Assembly (NCBI RefSeq): GCF_000237825.1
Contig: NZ_CM001377.1
Coordinates: forward strand, 1 to 64,000
Direction: 5' to 3'
Source of the DNA: Thermanaerovibrio velox DSM 12556
GTDB lineage: Bacteria > Synergistota > Synergistia > Synergistales > Synergistaceae
Length of the DNA: 64,000 nucleotides
The stretch's first letter is position 1. Every line of letters begins with the position of its first letter. The notes beneath the pieces were generated by a model. That model did not search any database. It saw only the letters and a program-made list of their open reading frames with translations, and was not told the origin of the DNA. Positions 35,624-45,184 of the stretch are shown one piece after another. Made by a program: the position numbers and the translations under genes.

Positions 35624-37345
35624 ATGTCCGGAACCAGGAGGATGGGTCTTGGACTTAAGTTTCTGCTGCCCATATTCGCCCTGTTGGGGTTGTCCGCCGC
35701 GGTGTTGGTGTTCATCTCCTACCAAAGGTCCTACAGGGATGTCTATGAGGACCGGATCAAGGCGGTGAAGGACATGGTGGACTTCACCTACGGCGTCCTG
35801 GAGCACTGGAACAGCCAGGTGGAGGCGGGGAAGCTCACCAAGGAGGAGGCCATGTTCATGGCGGGGGAGGAGATATCAAAACTCCGATTCGAGGGTAAGA
35901 ACTACATTTTCGGCTACGACATGGAGAACCGGGTTGCCATCCCCTTTCAGGGCAACGAGAGGGGCAAGTTCTTGGACTCCCAGGACAAGAGGGGGGTATG
36001 GGTCCAGCGGGAGCTCCGGGATATTGTAAGGTCCAGGGGTGAGGGGTTCCTAACCTATCACTGGCTCAACTCCAACACCGACAGGGTGGAGCCCAAGGTG
36101 GCCTACGTGAGGCACTTCAAGCCCTTTGAGTGGTGGTTCGGCACGGGGGTTTACGTCTACGACGTCAAGGCCAAGGCCATGAGGAGCGCCATCTACCAGG
36201 GGCTGATCCTGCTGGCCGCCATGGGTTTGATAGGTCTTTGCGTGGCCTGGCTCATGGGGCGTTTGGTGGCCCGTCCCCTGAGGGAGCTTTCCCTGGTGGC
36301 GGAGCGGGCCGGGGCGGGGGACCTGAGGATCGACAGGTCCGACCTGCCCCAGGGTAGGTCCGACGAGATCGGGGACCTCTCGGAGTCCCTTTGGTCCATG
36401 GTTTCAAACCAGCGAAAGACCTTGGCATCCCTTTCCCAGGCGGTCCAGGACGTTTCGTCCACGGCGGAGAGCCTCTCCGCCCTGAGCGAGGAGTTCAGCG
36501 CTTCGGTGGAGGAGATACGGGGGGCGGTGGGAACGGTGAAGGAGATGGCCTCTTCTGACGCCGCCAGCGCTGAGGAGACCAAGGCGGCGGTGGGGGAGGT
36601 CACCCTGGGATCCAAGGCGGTGGCAGCCGCGGCGGAGAAGGGGGCCCAGTCGGGTTCGGTTGCCCAGGGAGAGGTTGAAGAGGCGGCGGAGGGCTTCCTT
36701 GATGTCATAGGCAACGTGGAGAAAGTGGCATCCCAAGGGGAGGAGAACGCCAGGGTCATCCTGGAGCTGAGCTATTCGGTGGAGAAGATAACCGCCTTCG
36801 TGGACACCATCTCCAGGATCGCGGACCAGACGAACCTGTTGGCGTTGAACGCCGCCATAGAGGCCGCCCGGGCCGGGGAGGCTGGCAAGGGCTTCGCGGT
36901 GGTGGCGGAGGAGGTCCGCAAGCTTGCGGAGGAGTCAAACCAGGCCTCCCGTTCCATTGGGGACCTCATCGGAGAGCTTAAAGATCGGGTTCATGGGGCG
37001 GTGGGCTCCATAGAGTCCTCCGGGGAGGTGCTGAAGAAGGCCTCCCAGACCTCCGAGGGGGCCATGGACAGGCTGAAGGCCGCCACGAGCGCGGTGAGGG
37101 GGGTCATAGAGTCCCTTTCGGACCTGGCGGCGGTGTCGGAGGAGCAGTCCGCCCTGGCTTCGGAGATGGAGGTGGCGGTGGACCAAATAGTCTCCTCCAC
37201 GGTCCAGATATCCTCCACCATGGATTCCGTCTACCGCTCCGTGGAGGATACCTCCAAGGGTTCTTTCGAGATAGCCCAGCAGGCGGAACGCCTCTCCACA
37301 AGGGCCAAGGATCTCAATGATCTCATGGATGCCTTCAAGCTCTGA
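35624..37345 (+). CDS. Methyl-accepting chemotaxis protein with single Cache domain
   Basis: A 573-residue transmembrane receptor. The order is: membrane helix 1 (about residues 9-30), periplasmic sCache_2-like domain (YRDVYEDRIKAVKDMVDFTYG through NYIFGYDMENRV and WWFGTGVYVYDV), membrane helix 2 (LILLAAMGLIGLCVAWLMG, about 190-210), HAMP, then the cytoplasmic coiled coil with the signalling tip TISRIADQTNLLALNAAIEA. ATG 35624 follows gggaggtgg. The family usually senses small organic acids or amino acids. It is monocistronic, and no che genes are in the window. Confidence 0.92.
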   Translation: MSGTRRMGLGLKFLLPIFALLGLSAAVLVFISYQRSYRDVYEDRIKAVKDMVDFTYGVLEHWNSQVEAGKLTKEEAMFMAGEEISKLRFEGKNYIFGYDMENRVAIPFQGNERGKFLDSQDKRGVWVQRELRDIVRSRGEGFLTYHWLNSNTDRVEPKVAYVRHFKPFEWWFGTGVYVYDVKAKAMRSAIYQGLILLAAMGLIGLCVAWLMGRLVARPLRELSLVAERAGAGDLRIDRSDLPQGRSDEIGDLSESLWSMVSNQRKTLASLSQAVQDVSSTAESLSALSEEFSASVEEIRGAVGTVKEMASSDAASAEETKAAVGEVTLGSKAVAAAAEKGAQSGSVAQGEVEEAAEGFLDVIGNVEKVASQGEENARVILELSYSVEKITAFVDTISRIADQTNLLALNAAIEAARAGEAGKGFAVVAEEVRKLAEESNQASRSIGDLIGELKDRVHGAVGSIESSGEVLKKASQTSEGAMDRLKAATSAVRGVIESLSDLAAVSEEQSALASEMEVAVDQIVSSTVQISSTMDSVYRSVEDTSKGSFEIAQQAERLSTRAKDLNDLMDAFKL

Positions 37346-37374
37346 ACTCCATCAACCTTTTCTGCGTTCAACGG

Positions 37375-37407
37375 AAAAAAGCCCCCGGGATCCTAGGGGG
37401 CTTTTTT
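37375..37407. terminator. Bidirectional terminator between MCP and ABC operon
   Basis: AAAAAAGCCCCC (37375-37386) pairs perfectly with GGGGGCTTTTTT (37396-37407). Runs of A and T on opposite sides make it usable from both strands, serving the convergent MCP and ABC transporter operons. Confidence 0.88.
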
Positions 37408-37443
37408 CGCGCTTCATCCGCCGGTTAGGGCCTCTCCGCCTCT

Positions 37444-38442
37444 CTAGTCTAAGGCCACCAAGTCCTCCGGTGAGCCAGCTATGCCGACCTCATCCCCTAT
37501 GGAGGGCACCCTTGAACTACGTGGCGTCAAGGTTTCCACCCAAATGCTCCCATGGGCAGTACCCACCCTTATTCGGGCTATGCTCCCCCTTGGGATCACG
37601 TCCTCCACAATCCCCTTTGTTGCGCATGCGTAGCCCTCGGGGTCGATTATCCTAAGCCCCTCGGGCCTTATCATCCATTGGTGATCCCCTTGGGCCCCCA
37701 GGGCCCTTGCCAGCTCCCGAGAGAGCCGGTTGGCCCGTCCCATGAAGTCCGCCACGAAGTCCCCCTTGGGGGACCTGTAGACCTCCTGAGGGGCCCCCAT
37801 CTGGACTATCTCGCCGCTCCGCATGACCGCCACGGTGTCCGCCAACTCCATGGCCTCCTCCTGATCATGGGTCACGAAGAGGGTGGTTATCCTGAGCTCC
37901 CGCTGTATGGACCTGATGTGTTCCCTGAGACGCTCTCTCACCTTAGCGTCCAATGCGGACAGGGGTTCGTCCAGCAGAAGGAGCTTTGGCCTTATGGCTA
38001 AGGCCCTTGCCAGGGCCACCCTCTGCCGTTGCCCCCCGGAGAGCTCCCAGGGCATCCTATCCTCAAGGCCCTCCAGCTCCACCATTGCTATGGCCTCCCG
38101 AACCTTCCTCCTGAGGGCGGGTCCTTTGAACCCCCGGGCGGAAAGGCCGAACGCCACGTTTTGGAAGACCGACAGGTTCGGGAAGAGGGCGTAGCTCTGA
38201 AAGACCATGCCCACGTTGCGATCTTTGGGGGGCAGGAAGGTGATGTCCCTATCCGCCAGCTTTATGGAGCCGCTGAGCACGTCCTCCAACCCCGCTACGC
38301 ACCTGAGCAGCGTGGACTTGCCGCACCCCGATGGGCCTAGAAGGGCCACGCATTCCCCTTCCCTAACCCTTAGGGTTAGGTTCCTTATCACCTCCCCGTT
38401 TCCGTAGCTCTTCCGCAGGTTCTCAATTTGAAGATGCCACAT
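37444..38442 (-). CDS. ABC transporter ATPase (PotA/FbpC type)
   Basis: A 332-residue cytoplasmic ATPase with Walker A LLGPSGCGKSTLLR, Q-loop MVFQSYALFPNLSV, signature LSGGQRQRVALARAL, Walker B LLLLDEPLSALDAKV and H-loop TTLFVTHDQEEAMEL. A C-terminal TOBE-like domain of about 90 residues follows, as in importers for polyamines, iron, thiamine or phosphonates. It overlaps the permease gene by 20 bases and is the last gene of a four-gene operon. Confidence 0.9.
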   Translation of the reverse strand: MWHLQIENLRKSYGNGEVIRNLTLRVREGECVALLGPSGCGKSTLLRCVAGLEDVLSGSIKLADRDITFLPPKDRNVGMVFQSYALFPNLSVFQNVAFGLSARGFKGPALRRKVREAIAMVELEGLEDRMPWELSGGQRQRVALARALAIRPKLLLLDEPLSALDAKVRERLREHIRSIQRELRITTLFVTHDQEEAMELADTVAVMRSGEIVQMGAPQEVYRSPKGDFVADFMGRANRLSRELARALGAQGDHQWMIRPEGLRIIDPEGYACATKGIVEDVIPRGSIARIRVGTAHGSIWVETLTPRSSRVPSIGDEVGIAGSPEDLVALD

Positions 38443-40147
38443 TCGCTATCCTCCTGATGTTCCTTAAGAGTCTCGTCTTAACCCTCCAGGGATTGCCTCC
38501 CCTAGCTCCTCCCCTCACCGCCCTCCATGCGGCGTAGGAGAGGGCGGATGCCATGGCGAAGTGGATGATCACCATGGCGCTCATGAGGTGTCCGCTTACG
38601 CCCCGGCGGTTGAATATGTAGACCTGCATGGTCTCGAACCTGGTGCCGATCAAGATGTTAGCCAGGGCGAACTCCCCCATGAGGATGGTGAACGAAAGCA
38701 GCCCCCCGGATGCCACGCCCTTCCAGAGGTTGGGCAGTACCGCCGCCGCCAGAGCTCCCGCCTTGGAGCGTCCCAATGTCATCGCGGCCTCCATTAGTTC
38801 CCTTGGGTTAAAAGCGTCCAGGGAGGAGGATATCGCCCTGCCAACAAAGGGAAGGCAGAGGGTGGAGTAGCTGAGCAGCAGCAAAACAGGGCTGCCCCCT
38901 ATGGGGGTGGAGGAGTATATGCTCAAAAGCCCCACCGAAGAGACCACCGGTGGCACCGCCAAAGGAGAAAGGCAAAGGGCCTCCAGGATCCAGGACCATC
39001 GGGGGGCGAAACACCTGGTCATCACCATGGGAGGGATGACCAGCGTCAAGGATAGGATCACCGCTCCCAGGGATACCCCAAGGGATCTTAGGATGGACAG
39101 GATGAACCTGGGATCCCCCAACAGATCCCGGTACCATATGAGGCTTAAGCCTTCGGGCAGCACCGAGGCGCCCCACCGGTAGCTGAAGGAGTGCACCAGC
39201 GTGGCCGCCAGGGGTATCAGGAGAAACCCCATGGTACCCCAGGTTATCCACCTCACGGACCAGTGTGGCAGCTCTCGGGAACCCTTGTGCAGGTATCCAG
39301 ATGGGTCGTTCCTTCCGAAGGATCTTCCCCCCTTAAGCGCCAGGGCGGTGGCGGTCAGGGTTATGATCAGAAGCAGGGAGCTCATGGCGGAGGCTAAGTT
39401 GAAGTCCAGGAAGACGTCCCCCGCCACCATGGCGCTTATCCTCAGCGGAACCAGATTGCTGTTCCCAGAGGTCAGGGCGTACGCGGTGGCGTAGGCCCCC
39501 ATGGCGTTGGCGAACAGGAGGCAGAAGGTGCCCCTTATGGATCCCATGAGCATCGGTATGCCCACCTTTGCCCAGAAGCGGCCGTCCGAGGCCCCTAAGG
39601 TCCTTGAAGCCTCCTTCAGATCCTGTCCCACCGCCTCCAGGGCGGGGTACAACGTCAAGATCCCCAGGGGCAGCTGGAAGTACGTGTAGAGCAGTCCAAG
39701 GCCCCTGTTGGAATACAGGTCCCAGGATATGCCAAGTCCCCTTAGAAGGATCGTAAACGCCCCCTGGGTGCCCAGTATCACGATGAACGCGAATGCCAGG
39801 GGCACCCCGGAGAAGTTGCTCACGGTGTTGCAGAAGGACAGCATCCTGTCCCTGAAGGGGCTTCTCATTATACCCATGGATGCCCCAAGGGCCAGCAGGG
39901 TACCCCAAAGGGAGGACCACAGGGATATGAGGACGGAGTTTTTGAAGCTCTGCCGGAGGAACGGGGACTCCCATATGCGTCGGTAGTTCTGCAAACCCAG
40001 TCCCTCCGGCCCCGTAAGGCTCATCCATGCGGTCCACCCAAGGGGAAGGAGCAGGAAGCCAAGGCACAGCAGGAACAGCAGGGACGAGGATGTGAGGACG
40101 TAGAACCCCTTCGAGCCCTCCCCGTGGAACTTAACTATCCTTGACAT
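38423..40147 (-). CDS. ABC transporter permease, two fused permease domains
   Basis: A 574-residue membrane protein in which two BPD-type permease units are fused, giving about 12 helices, as in FbpB, ThiP and some phosphonate importers. EAA-like loops are visible in each half: EAVGQDLKEASRTLGASDGRFW and LMEAAMTLGRSKAGALAAAVLP. It overlaps the phosphodiesterase gene upstream and the ATPase gene downstream. Substrate is unknown; the embedded hydrolase suggests a phosphate ester or phosphonate. Confidence 0.88.
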   Translation of the reverse strand: MSRIVKFHGEGSKGFYVLTSSSLLFLLCLGFLLLPLGWTAWMSLTGPEGLGLQNYRRIWESPFLRQSFKNSVLISLWSSLWGTLLALGASMGIMRSPFRDRMLSFCNTVSNFSGVPLAFAFIVILGTQGAFTILLRGLGISWDLYSNRGLGLLYTYFQLPLGILTLYPALEAVGQDLKEASRTLGASDGRFWAKVGIPMLMGSIRGTFCLLFANAMGAYATAYALTSGNSNLVPLRISAMVAGDVFLDFNLASAMSSLLLIITLTATALALKGGRSFGRNDPSGYLHKGSRELPHWSVRWITWGTMGFLLIPLAATLVHSFSYRWGASVLPEGLSLIWYRDLLGDPRFILSILRSLGVSLGAVILSLTLVIPPMVMTRCFAPRWSWILEALCLSPLAVPPVVSSVGLLSIYSSTPIGGSPVLLLLSYSTLCLPFVGRAISSSLDAFNPRELMEAAMTLGRSKAGALAAAVLPNLWKGVASGGLLSFTILMGEFALANILIGTRFETMQVYIFNRRGVSGHLMSAMVIIHFAMASALSYAAWRAVRGGARGGNPWRVKTRLLRNIRRIANVASSN

Positions 40148-40937
40148 CCCTTCTCACCACCTTGAGGAATTCCAGCATCAGGGCCTTCATGTCCCGTTGT
40201 CTTTCCGTTCCCTCAAAGGCCTCCATAAGCATCCCCGGGGGCTTGGGGAAGGCCCAAAGGGGCACCGTGGTCTCATCCTCAGAGGTCCCCCCATGGAGGC
40301 CCGAGGGCATCGTGCCGTGGTCGGAGGTCACGATCGCCAAGAAACCCTGGTTCACAAGGCCCTGCAGGAAGCGGGAGATCATCTGATCGCACCTCATGAC
40401 CGCCTCCACTAGCCTGTCCGAATCCCCCCCGTATAGGTGGGCGGCGTTGTCGACCCCCATGGTGTGCACCAGCGCAAGCCCCGGCCGGTGGCGCTTGATA
40501 AGCCATTCCCCGTCCTGCAGCACGTGGCTGTCCGGGTAGGCGTCGTCGAAGTAGTAGATTCCAGCGGAGATGTCCCCGGAGGGCCTATCCTGGAAGCGAC
40601 CCCTTTGGCCTAAGTCCCACTGCCCAAAGAGCTCGGCGAACCAGTTGTGTGCGGCGGCGCATGTGACAAGCCCCCTCCGTCTTGCCAGGGCGAACAGGTT
40701 TTCCGGATCCCTTTTAGGCGCCCCGTGGTGGTTGCCCATCAGCCCCGTCAGCGATGGTTCTGAGCCGGTGAAGATGCAGTGGTAGAGTGGTTTGGATATA
40801 GGCGGCAGCTCCGAAGCTATGTCCTTTCTCACCCCCATGGAGCATCGCACCATGCCCTCCAGGCAGCCCATGTGCCGGGCCGCCTTAGAGGACAGTCCAT
40901 CCACCAGGATTACCACAAGCCCCCTATCGGTTGACAT
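40131..40937 (-). CDS. Phosphodiesterase / alkaline phosphatase superfamily hydrolase
   Basis: A 268-residue protein of the type I phosphodiesterase/nucleotide pyrophosphatase fold. Visible metal sites are the first Asp in VVILVDGLSS, the Asp and His in GVDNAAHLYG and the pair in IVTSDHGTMPSG. The probable nucleophile is the serine in ELPPISKPLYH, where many relatives have Thr. There is no signal peptide, so it acts in the cytosol. It sits between the binding protein and permease genes with overlaps on both sides. A role in hydrolysing the imported phosphorus compound is inferred. Confidence 0.8.
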   Translation of the reverse strand: MSTDRGLVVILVDGLSSKAARHMGCLEGMVRCSMGVRKDIASELPPISKPLYHCIFTGSEPSLTGLMGNHHGAPKRDPENLFALARRRGLVTCAAAHNWFAELFGQWDLGQRGRFQDRPSGDISAGIYYFDDAYPDSHVLQDGEWLIKRHRPGLALVHTMGVDNAAHLYGGDSDRLVEAVMRCDQMISRFLQGLVNQGFLAIVTSDHGTMPSGLHGGTSEDETTVPLWAFPKPPGMLMEAFEGTERQRDMKALMLEFLKVVRRDVKDS

Positions 40938-42009
40938 GGATTAGCACGTTCTCCTGCCACATCCGCTGGAGCTGGGCGGTGGTGTTCTCCCAGGCCTTGA
41001 AGTCCCTTATGGGTCGGGCCTTGGCGTACTGGGACTGGGGAAGCAGCTTGCGCTTCACGTCCTCCGGCAGCTTCACCGAGGTCCTTATGGGCCTGGCGTA
41101 ACCCCTGGCCAGGTTTATCTGTCCCCGGTCGCTGAGGATGAACTCCCTCGCCAGCTTCGCGGCGTTGGGGTTCTTGGCCCAGCGGTTTATTATGGTGGCG
41201 TAGCCGGATATGAGGCTGCCGTCCGAGGGTATCAGTATCTCGAACTTGCTGCGCCCCACCTTGTCGGCGTAGCTGAGGGCGTTGAAGTCCCATAAAAGCC
41301 CCACCGCCACCTCACCCTTCTCTATCATCGCTATGGAGGGGTCGCTGGTGGAGAGCCGCCCCGCCTTGGCAAGCTTGGCGAAGAAGTCCACCGCGGGCTT
41401 TATGTTGGTCTCGTCTCCCCCCAGGGCATAGGCACATGCCAAGACCGCGCTGTTAGCCTGGGCTGCCACCCCGACGTCACCAACGGTCACCTTGTAGTCC
41501 CCATTGAGCAGGTCCCTCCAGGACCTGGGAGGCACCTTTACCAGATCCTTGTTGACCAGGAACGCTATGGTCCCAGTGTAACCCACTATCCAGTGGCCTT
41601 CTTGGTCCTTGGCCCAGGCGGGGATCTCGTCCCAGTAGGAGGTCTTGTAGGGCTGTGTAACCCCCTTCTTGACCGCTATGGGGCCGAAGGCTATCCCCAC
41701 GTCCCCCATGTCCGCCGTGGCGTTCTTCCCCTCCGCGGCGAACTTGGCTATCTCCTGGGCGGAGCTCATGTCCGTGTCCTGGTGCTCTATGCCGTAAAGG
41801 CCCTTGAGATCCCTCCAGGTGTCCTTCCAGTTCGCCCAGTCGTCGGGCATGCCAACGGTGTAGAGCTTCCCCTCTCGCTTTGCCTCCTTGACCAGATCCT
41901 TTGGAATATCCTTGGCCTCGGAGGTCCCAGGGTGAGCTAAAAGCACCGCCCCCATGCACAACACCGCCCCAGCTCGGGCAAAACGGGTGATAAAATTAAA
42001 AACCCCCAT
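40924..42009 (-). CDS. ABC transporter substrate-binding protein (family 1/6 type)
   Basis: A 361-residue periplasmic binding protein with a Sec signal peptide (ARAGAVLCMGAVLLAHPGTS, mature start near EAKDIPKD). The mature part resembles spermidine, ferric iron and 2-aminoethylphosphonate binding proteins: AKREGKLYTVGMPDDWANWKDTW, ADMGDVGIAFGPIAVKKG and FILSDRGQINLARGYARPIR. ATG 42009 follows ggaggggatacac. It is the first gene of the operon. The ligand is unresolved. Confidence 0.85.
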   Translation of the reverse strand: MGVFNFITRFARAGAVLCMGAVLLAHPGTSEAKDIPKDLVKEAKREGKLYTVGMPDDWANWKDTWRDLKGLYGIEHQDTDMSSAQEIAKFAAEGKNATADMGDVGIAFGPIAVKKGVTQPYKTSYWDEIPAWAKDQEGHWIVGYTGTIAFLVNKDLVKVPPRSWRDLLNGDYKVTVGDVGVAAQANSAVLACAYALGGDETNIKPAVDFFAKLAKAGRLSTSDPSIAMIEKGEVAVGLLWDFNALSYADKVGRSKFEILIPSDGSLISGYATIINRWAKNPNAAKLAREFILSDRGQINLARGYARPIRTSVKLPEDVKRKLLPQSQYAKARPIRDFKAWENTTAQLQRMWQENVLIHVNR

Positions 42010-42091
42010 GTGTATCCCCTCCCTCTAGGTTTTGGGGTTCATGATATACATGGGGTGTTAAGGCTTGCTCGTGTTTTTCGTTTGTTTTCAG

Positions 42092-45000
42092 TTAACGGCC
42101 GTTGGCTTGAGACTCCCGGTCCTTGCGTCCCTTCCACTCCTGCCGCACCATGTATATGAGGGGCACCACGAAGAGCGCCAGCGCACCGGACATGGCCACC
42201 CCTCCGGCGGAGGCTATCCCTATGCCGTTGGTGAACTCGCTGCCCATCCCCCGGGACACCGCAAGGGGCAGCATGCCCAGCACCGCCGCCAGGGTGACCA
42301 TGAGCACCGGCCGGAAGGAGTCCCTTAGGGCCGTCAGCATCAGCTCCTCCGGATCCGCCTTGGGGCTGCGGGATCTCAGGCTCCTGAACTCCTCCACCAC
42401 GAGGATGGCGTTGTTCACCACGATGCCTATGAGCATCACCACTCCCAGGAGCACGAAGATGTTCATGGGGGTCCCGGTTATCCAAAGGGCCCAGAGAACC
42501 CCGGTGAGTCCCAATGGTACCGTGGTCAGGATCAGCACCGGCCACTTGAAGGATTCCAATATGGCGGAGAGGGCGAGGAAGGTAAGGATGACCGAGAGGA
42601 TCCCCGCCTCCGCGAAGGCCTCGTTTGCGTCCGCCATCCGCTCGTAGTCCCCCCTGAAGGCCACCTTGTAGCCCGGGGGCAGAAGCCCTTCCGCTTCGAT
42701 CGCCTGGGAGATGTTCTTCACCGCGGTTCCAAGGGGGTACCCGGGGACGAGGTCTGAGAAGAACTTGCTTGTCCTCATCTTGTCGGACCGGTATACCTTT
42801 ATGGGGGACACCCTATCGGAGACCCGAGCCACCGCCGCAAGGGGGATGGTGCTTCCCCCGGGCAGGGGGATCTGGAAGCTCTCCACCTGCTGGCTTCCTG
42901 GTTCCTCCTTGAACTTGACACGGATGTCGTAGTTCTTCTCCGACGTCTTGAACACCGCCCCCTTTTCTCCCTCCAGGTTGTTCCTCATCACCGCCCCTAT
43001 AGCCAGGGGGGATAATCCCATGTCCGCCAGAACTGGGCGGTTGGGTCGGACCAGGATCTCCCTCTTGCCCTCCCGGACGGAGGTGTCGGTGTCCACGAAG
43101 CCCTCCATGCCCTGGGCGTGCTTTTGGACCTCCAGGGCGATCCTGTCCAGCTCATCGAAGTCCTCTCCCATTATGTCCATCTGGATCGGGATGTTCTGGC
43201 CCCCTATGAAGGACGGCACGCTCACGGTAACCTTGGCGCCCGGGAAGGACTTCATCCTCTGGCGGACCAGGTCGAGCAGCTGAAATATGCTGAGATCCCG
43301 CTGGGTCTTCTGGGAGAAGTTGAGCAGCATCTGGGCCAGGTAAACCCCTTCCTCGTTCTCCCCTATGCCCTCCACCCGTCCTATGGTGGAGTAAACGTGG
43401 TTGAGGTGGGGAAGACCCCGGAGCATCCCTTCCGCCTCCGCAACCCGCTGGACCGTGGCGTCCAGGTTCTGCCTTGTGGGGAACTCCAGCTTAACGTAGA
43501 CGTTGCCCTTGTCCACCGTTGGGGCGAAGCTGAAGCCTATCTTGGGCATCAGGGTTATGGAGTGGACGAACAGCACCGCCACCAAGATGAGCACGCCGGT
43601 GGCGAGGCCCCGCCGTTTAATCAGGTGCTTCACCATGTCCACGTACCGGTCCGCAATGCCCGAAAGGGCCTGGTTGAATCGAGCCTCCAGCCTTTCCAGC
43701 CTTCCTCCGGACGTGGCTTTTAGGAGGAAGGCGGATAGGATGGGGGTTAGGGTGAAGGATATGAATATGGACATGGCGTTCACTATCAGGGAGGTTATGG
43801 CGAAGGGCCGGAAGAACTCCCCCACGATGCTTCCCATGAGCCCTATGGGCAGCAGCACCACCACGTTGGTGCCGGCGCTTGCGAGCACCGCCACCAGCAC
43901 CTCTCCGGTGCCCTCCATGGCGGCCCGCATGGGATCCTGGGTCTCCTTTAGCTTGGAGAGCACGCTCTCCAGCACCACCAGGCTGTTGGACACCAGTATC
44001 CCCACCGAGAGCCCAAGGGCCAGCAGGGTTGACGTGTTGAGCGAGTAGCCCAGGAGGTTCATGAAGAACATGGACATGAGGATGGTCAGAGGCATGCTCA
44101 CCGCCACCACGATGGTGGACCTTAAGTTGTAGAGGAACAGGAACAGTATCCCCGCGGTGAGGGCTATCCCCTGAATGATGCTGGAGATGGTGCCGTTCAC
44201 CGATGAGCGGATGTAGGAGCCCTCGTCGGTGACCCATACCAGCTTGGTGCCCCCCGGGATCTCCCCCTGGAGATCCCGGAAGACCTCCCGGACCCGGTCC
44301 ACAAGGGCAACCGCGTTGGCGTCGGATTTCTTGACTATCTGGATGCCTATGGCCTGTTTGCCGTCCAGGAAGACCGCTTGGCGCCTTTCCTTTACGTCGA
44401 ACCTTACGTCCGCCACGTCCTTCAGGTAGGTCATTGCGCCACCCCTGGAGACCAAGGGCATGGACATGAGGTCCCCAAGGCTCCGGTAGTCCCCGTCGAA
44501 CCTGACGGCCTCCTCATCCTCCCCTTCCTTTATCCTCCCCGATGGCACCGTGCGAACCCCTTTGGCCAGCGCCTCGGTCACTTGATAGGATGTAAGACCC
44601 CGCTGGGCCAGCTTGAAGCGGTCCAGCAGCACGTGGAGCTCCCTCTTTGAACCTCCGGTGAGGCGAACCTCCGCCACGCCGGGCAGGGTGGAGAACCGGT
44701 CCTTAAGCTTCCGGTCCACGTAGTCGTAGAGCTCGTCTACCGGCATGTCCCCCACCAGGGCCATGGTGACCACCGGGGAGGCGTTTATGTCGAACTTCTG
44801 GATGATGGGCTTTTCCACCCCCTCCGGGAGGTCCGGCACTATGGGGTCCAGCTTCTCCCGCACGTCGTTCGCCGCGGCGTCCACGTCGGTGCCCATCTCG
44901 AACTCAAGCCCAACCACCGCCACGTTTTCCATGCAGGTGGTCTTTATGTGCTTTATCCCGTCCACCGAGGATACCGCGTCCTCTATCTTCTTCGCCACGT

Positions 45001-45184
45001 CGGTCTCAATGTCCCTTGGGGAAGCCCCGGGCCATATGGCCATTACGGTTATGAAGGGGGCATCCACCTTGGGCATCAGCTCCACCCCCATCTTGCGGTA
45101 GGCGTTCATGCCAAGCAGGGTGAGGGCGATCAAAAGACATCCCATGGCCACCGGGCGCCTTAGGGAGGCACTGTGAAGGGCCAT
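42092..45184 (-). CDS. RND-family efflux transporter (AcrB-like) lacking canonical proton-relay residues
   Basis: A 1030-residue inner-membrane pump of the HAE/AcrB type: one N-terminal helix, two large periplasmic domains and two groups of helices. By eye alignment with AcrB, the TM4 Asp pair (407/408) is Ser-Asn (ILVSNSLVVLES), Lys940 is Asn (VVNNAILVVEEF), Arg971 is Ser and Thr978 is Val (SFRPVLMVTLAAVLG). It overlaps the stop of the fusion-protein gene as TGATG. No outer-membrane TolC partner is present. The family call is firm; the energy source is open. Confidence 0.92.
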   Translation of the reverse strand: MALHSASLRRPVAMGCLLIALTLLGMNAYRKMGVELMPKVDAPFITVMAIWPGASPRDIETDVAKKIEDAVSSVDGIKHIKTTCMENVAVVGLEFEMGTDVDAAANDVREKLDPIVPDLPEGVEKPIIQKFDINASPVVTMALVGDMPVDELYDYVDRKLKDRFSTLPGVAEVRLTGGSKRELHVLLDRFKLAQRGLTSYQVTEALAKGVRTVPSGRIKEGEDEEAVRFDGDYRSLGDLMSMPLVSRGGAMTYLKDVADVRFDVKERRQAVFLDGKQAIGIQIVKKSDANAVALVDRVREVFRDLQGEIPGGTKLVWVTDEGSYIRSSVNGTISSIIQGIALTAGILFLFLYNLRSTIVVAVSMPLTILMSMFFMNLLGYSLNTSTLLALGLSVGILVSNSLVVLESVLSKLKETQDPMRAAMEGTGEVLVAVLASAGTNVVVLLPIGLMGSIVGEFFRPFAITSLIVNAMSIFISFTLTPILSAFLLKATSGGRLERLEARFNQALSGIADRYVDMVKHLIKRRGLATGVLILVAVLFVHSITLMPKIGFSFAPTVDKGNVYVKLEFPTRQNLDATVQRVAEAEGMLRGLPHLNHVYSTIGRVEGIGENEEGVYLAQMLLNFSQKTQRDLSIFQLLDLVRQRMKSFPGAKVTVSVPSFIGGQNIPIQMDIMGEDFDELDRIALEVQKHAQGMEGFVDTDTSVREGKREILVRPNRPVLADMGLSPLAIGAVMRNNLEGEKGAVFKTSEKNYDIRVKFKEEPGSQQVESFQIPLPGGSTIPLAAVARVSDRVSPIKVYRSDKMRTSKFFSDLVPGYPLGTAVKNISQAIEAEGLLPPGYKVAFRGDYERMADANEAFAEAGILSVILTFLALSAILESFKWPVLILTTVPLGLTGVLWALWITGTPMNIFVLLGVVMLIGIVVNNAILVVEEFRSLRSRSPKADPEELMLTALRDSFRPVLMVTLAAVLGMLPLAVSRGMGSEFTNGIGIASAGGVAMSGALALFVVPLIYMVRQEWKGRKDRESQANGR

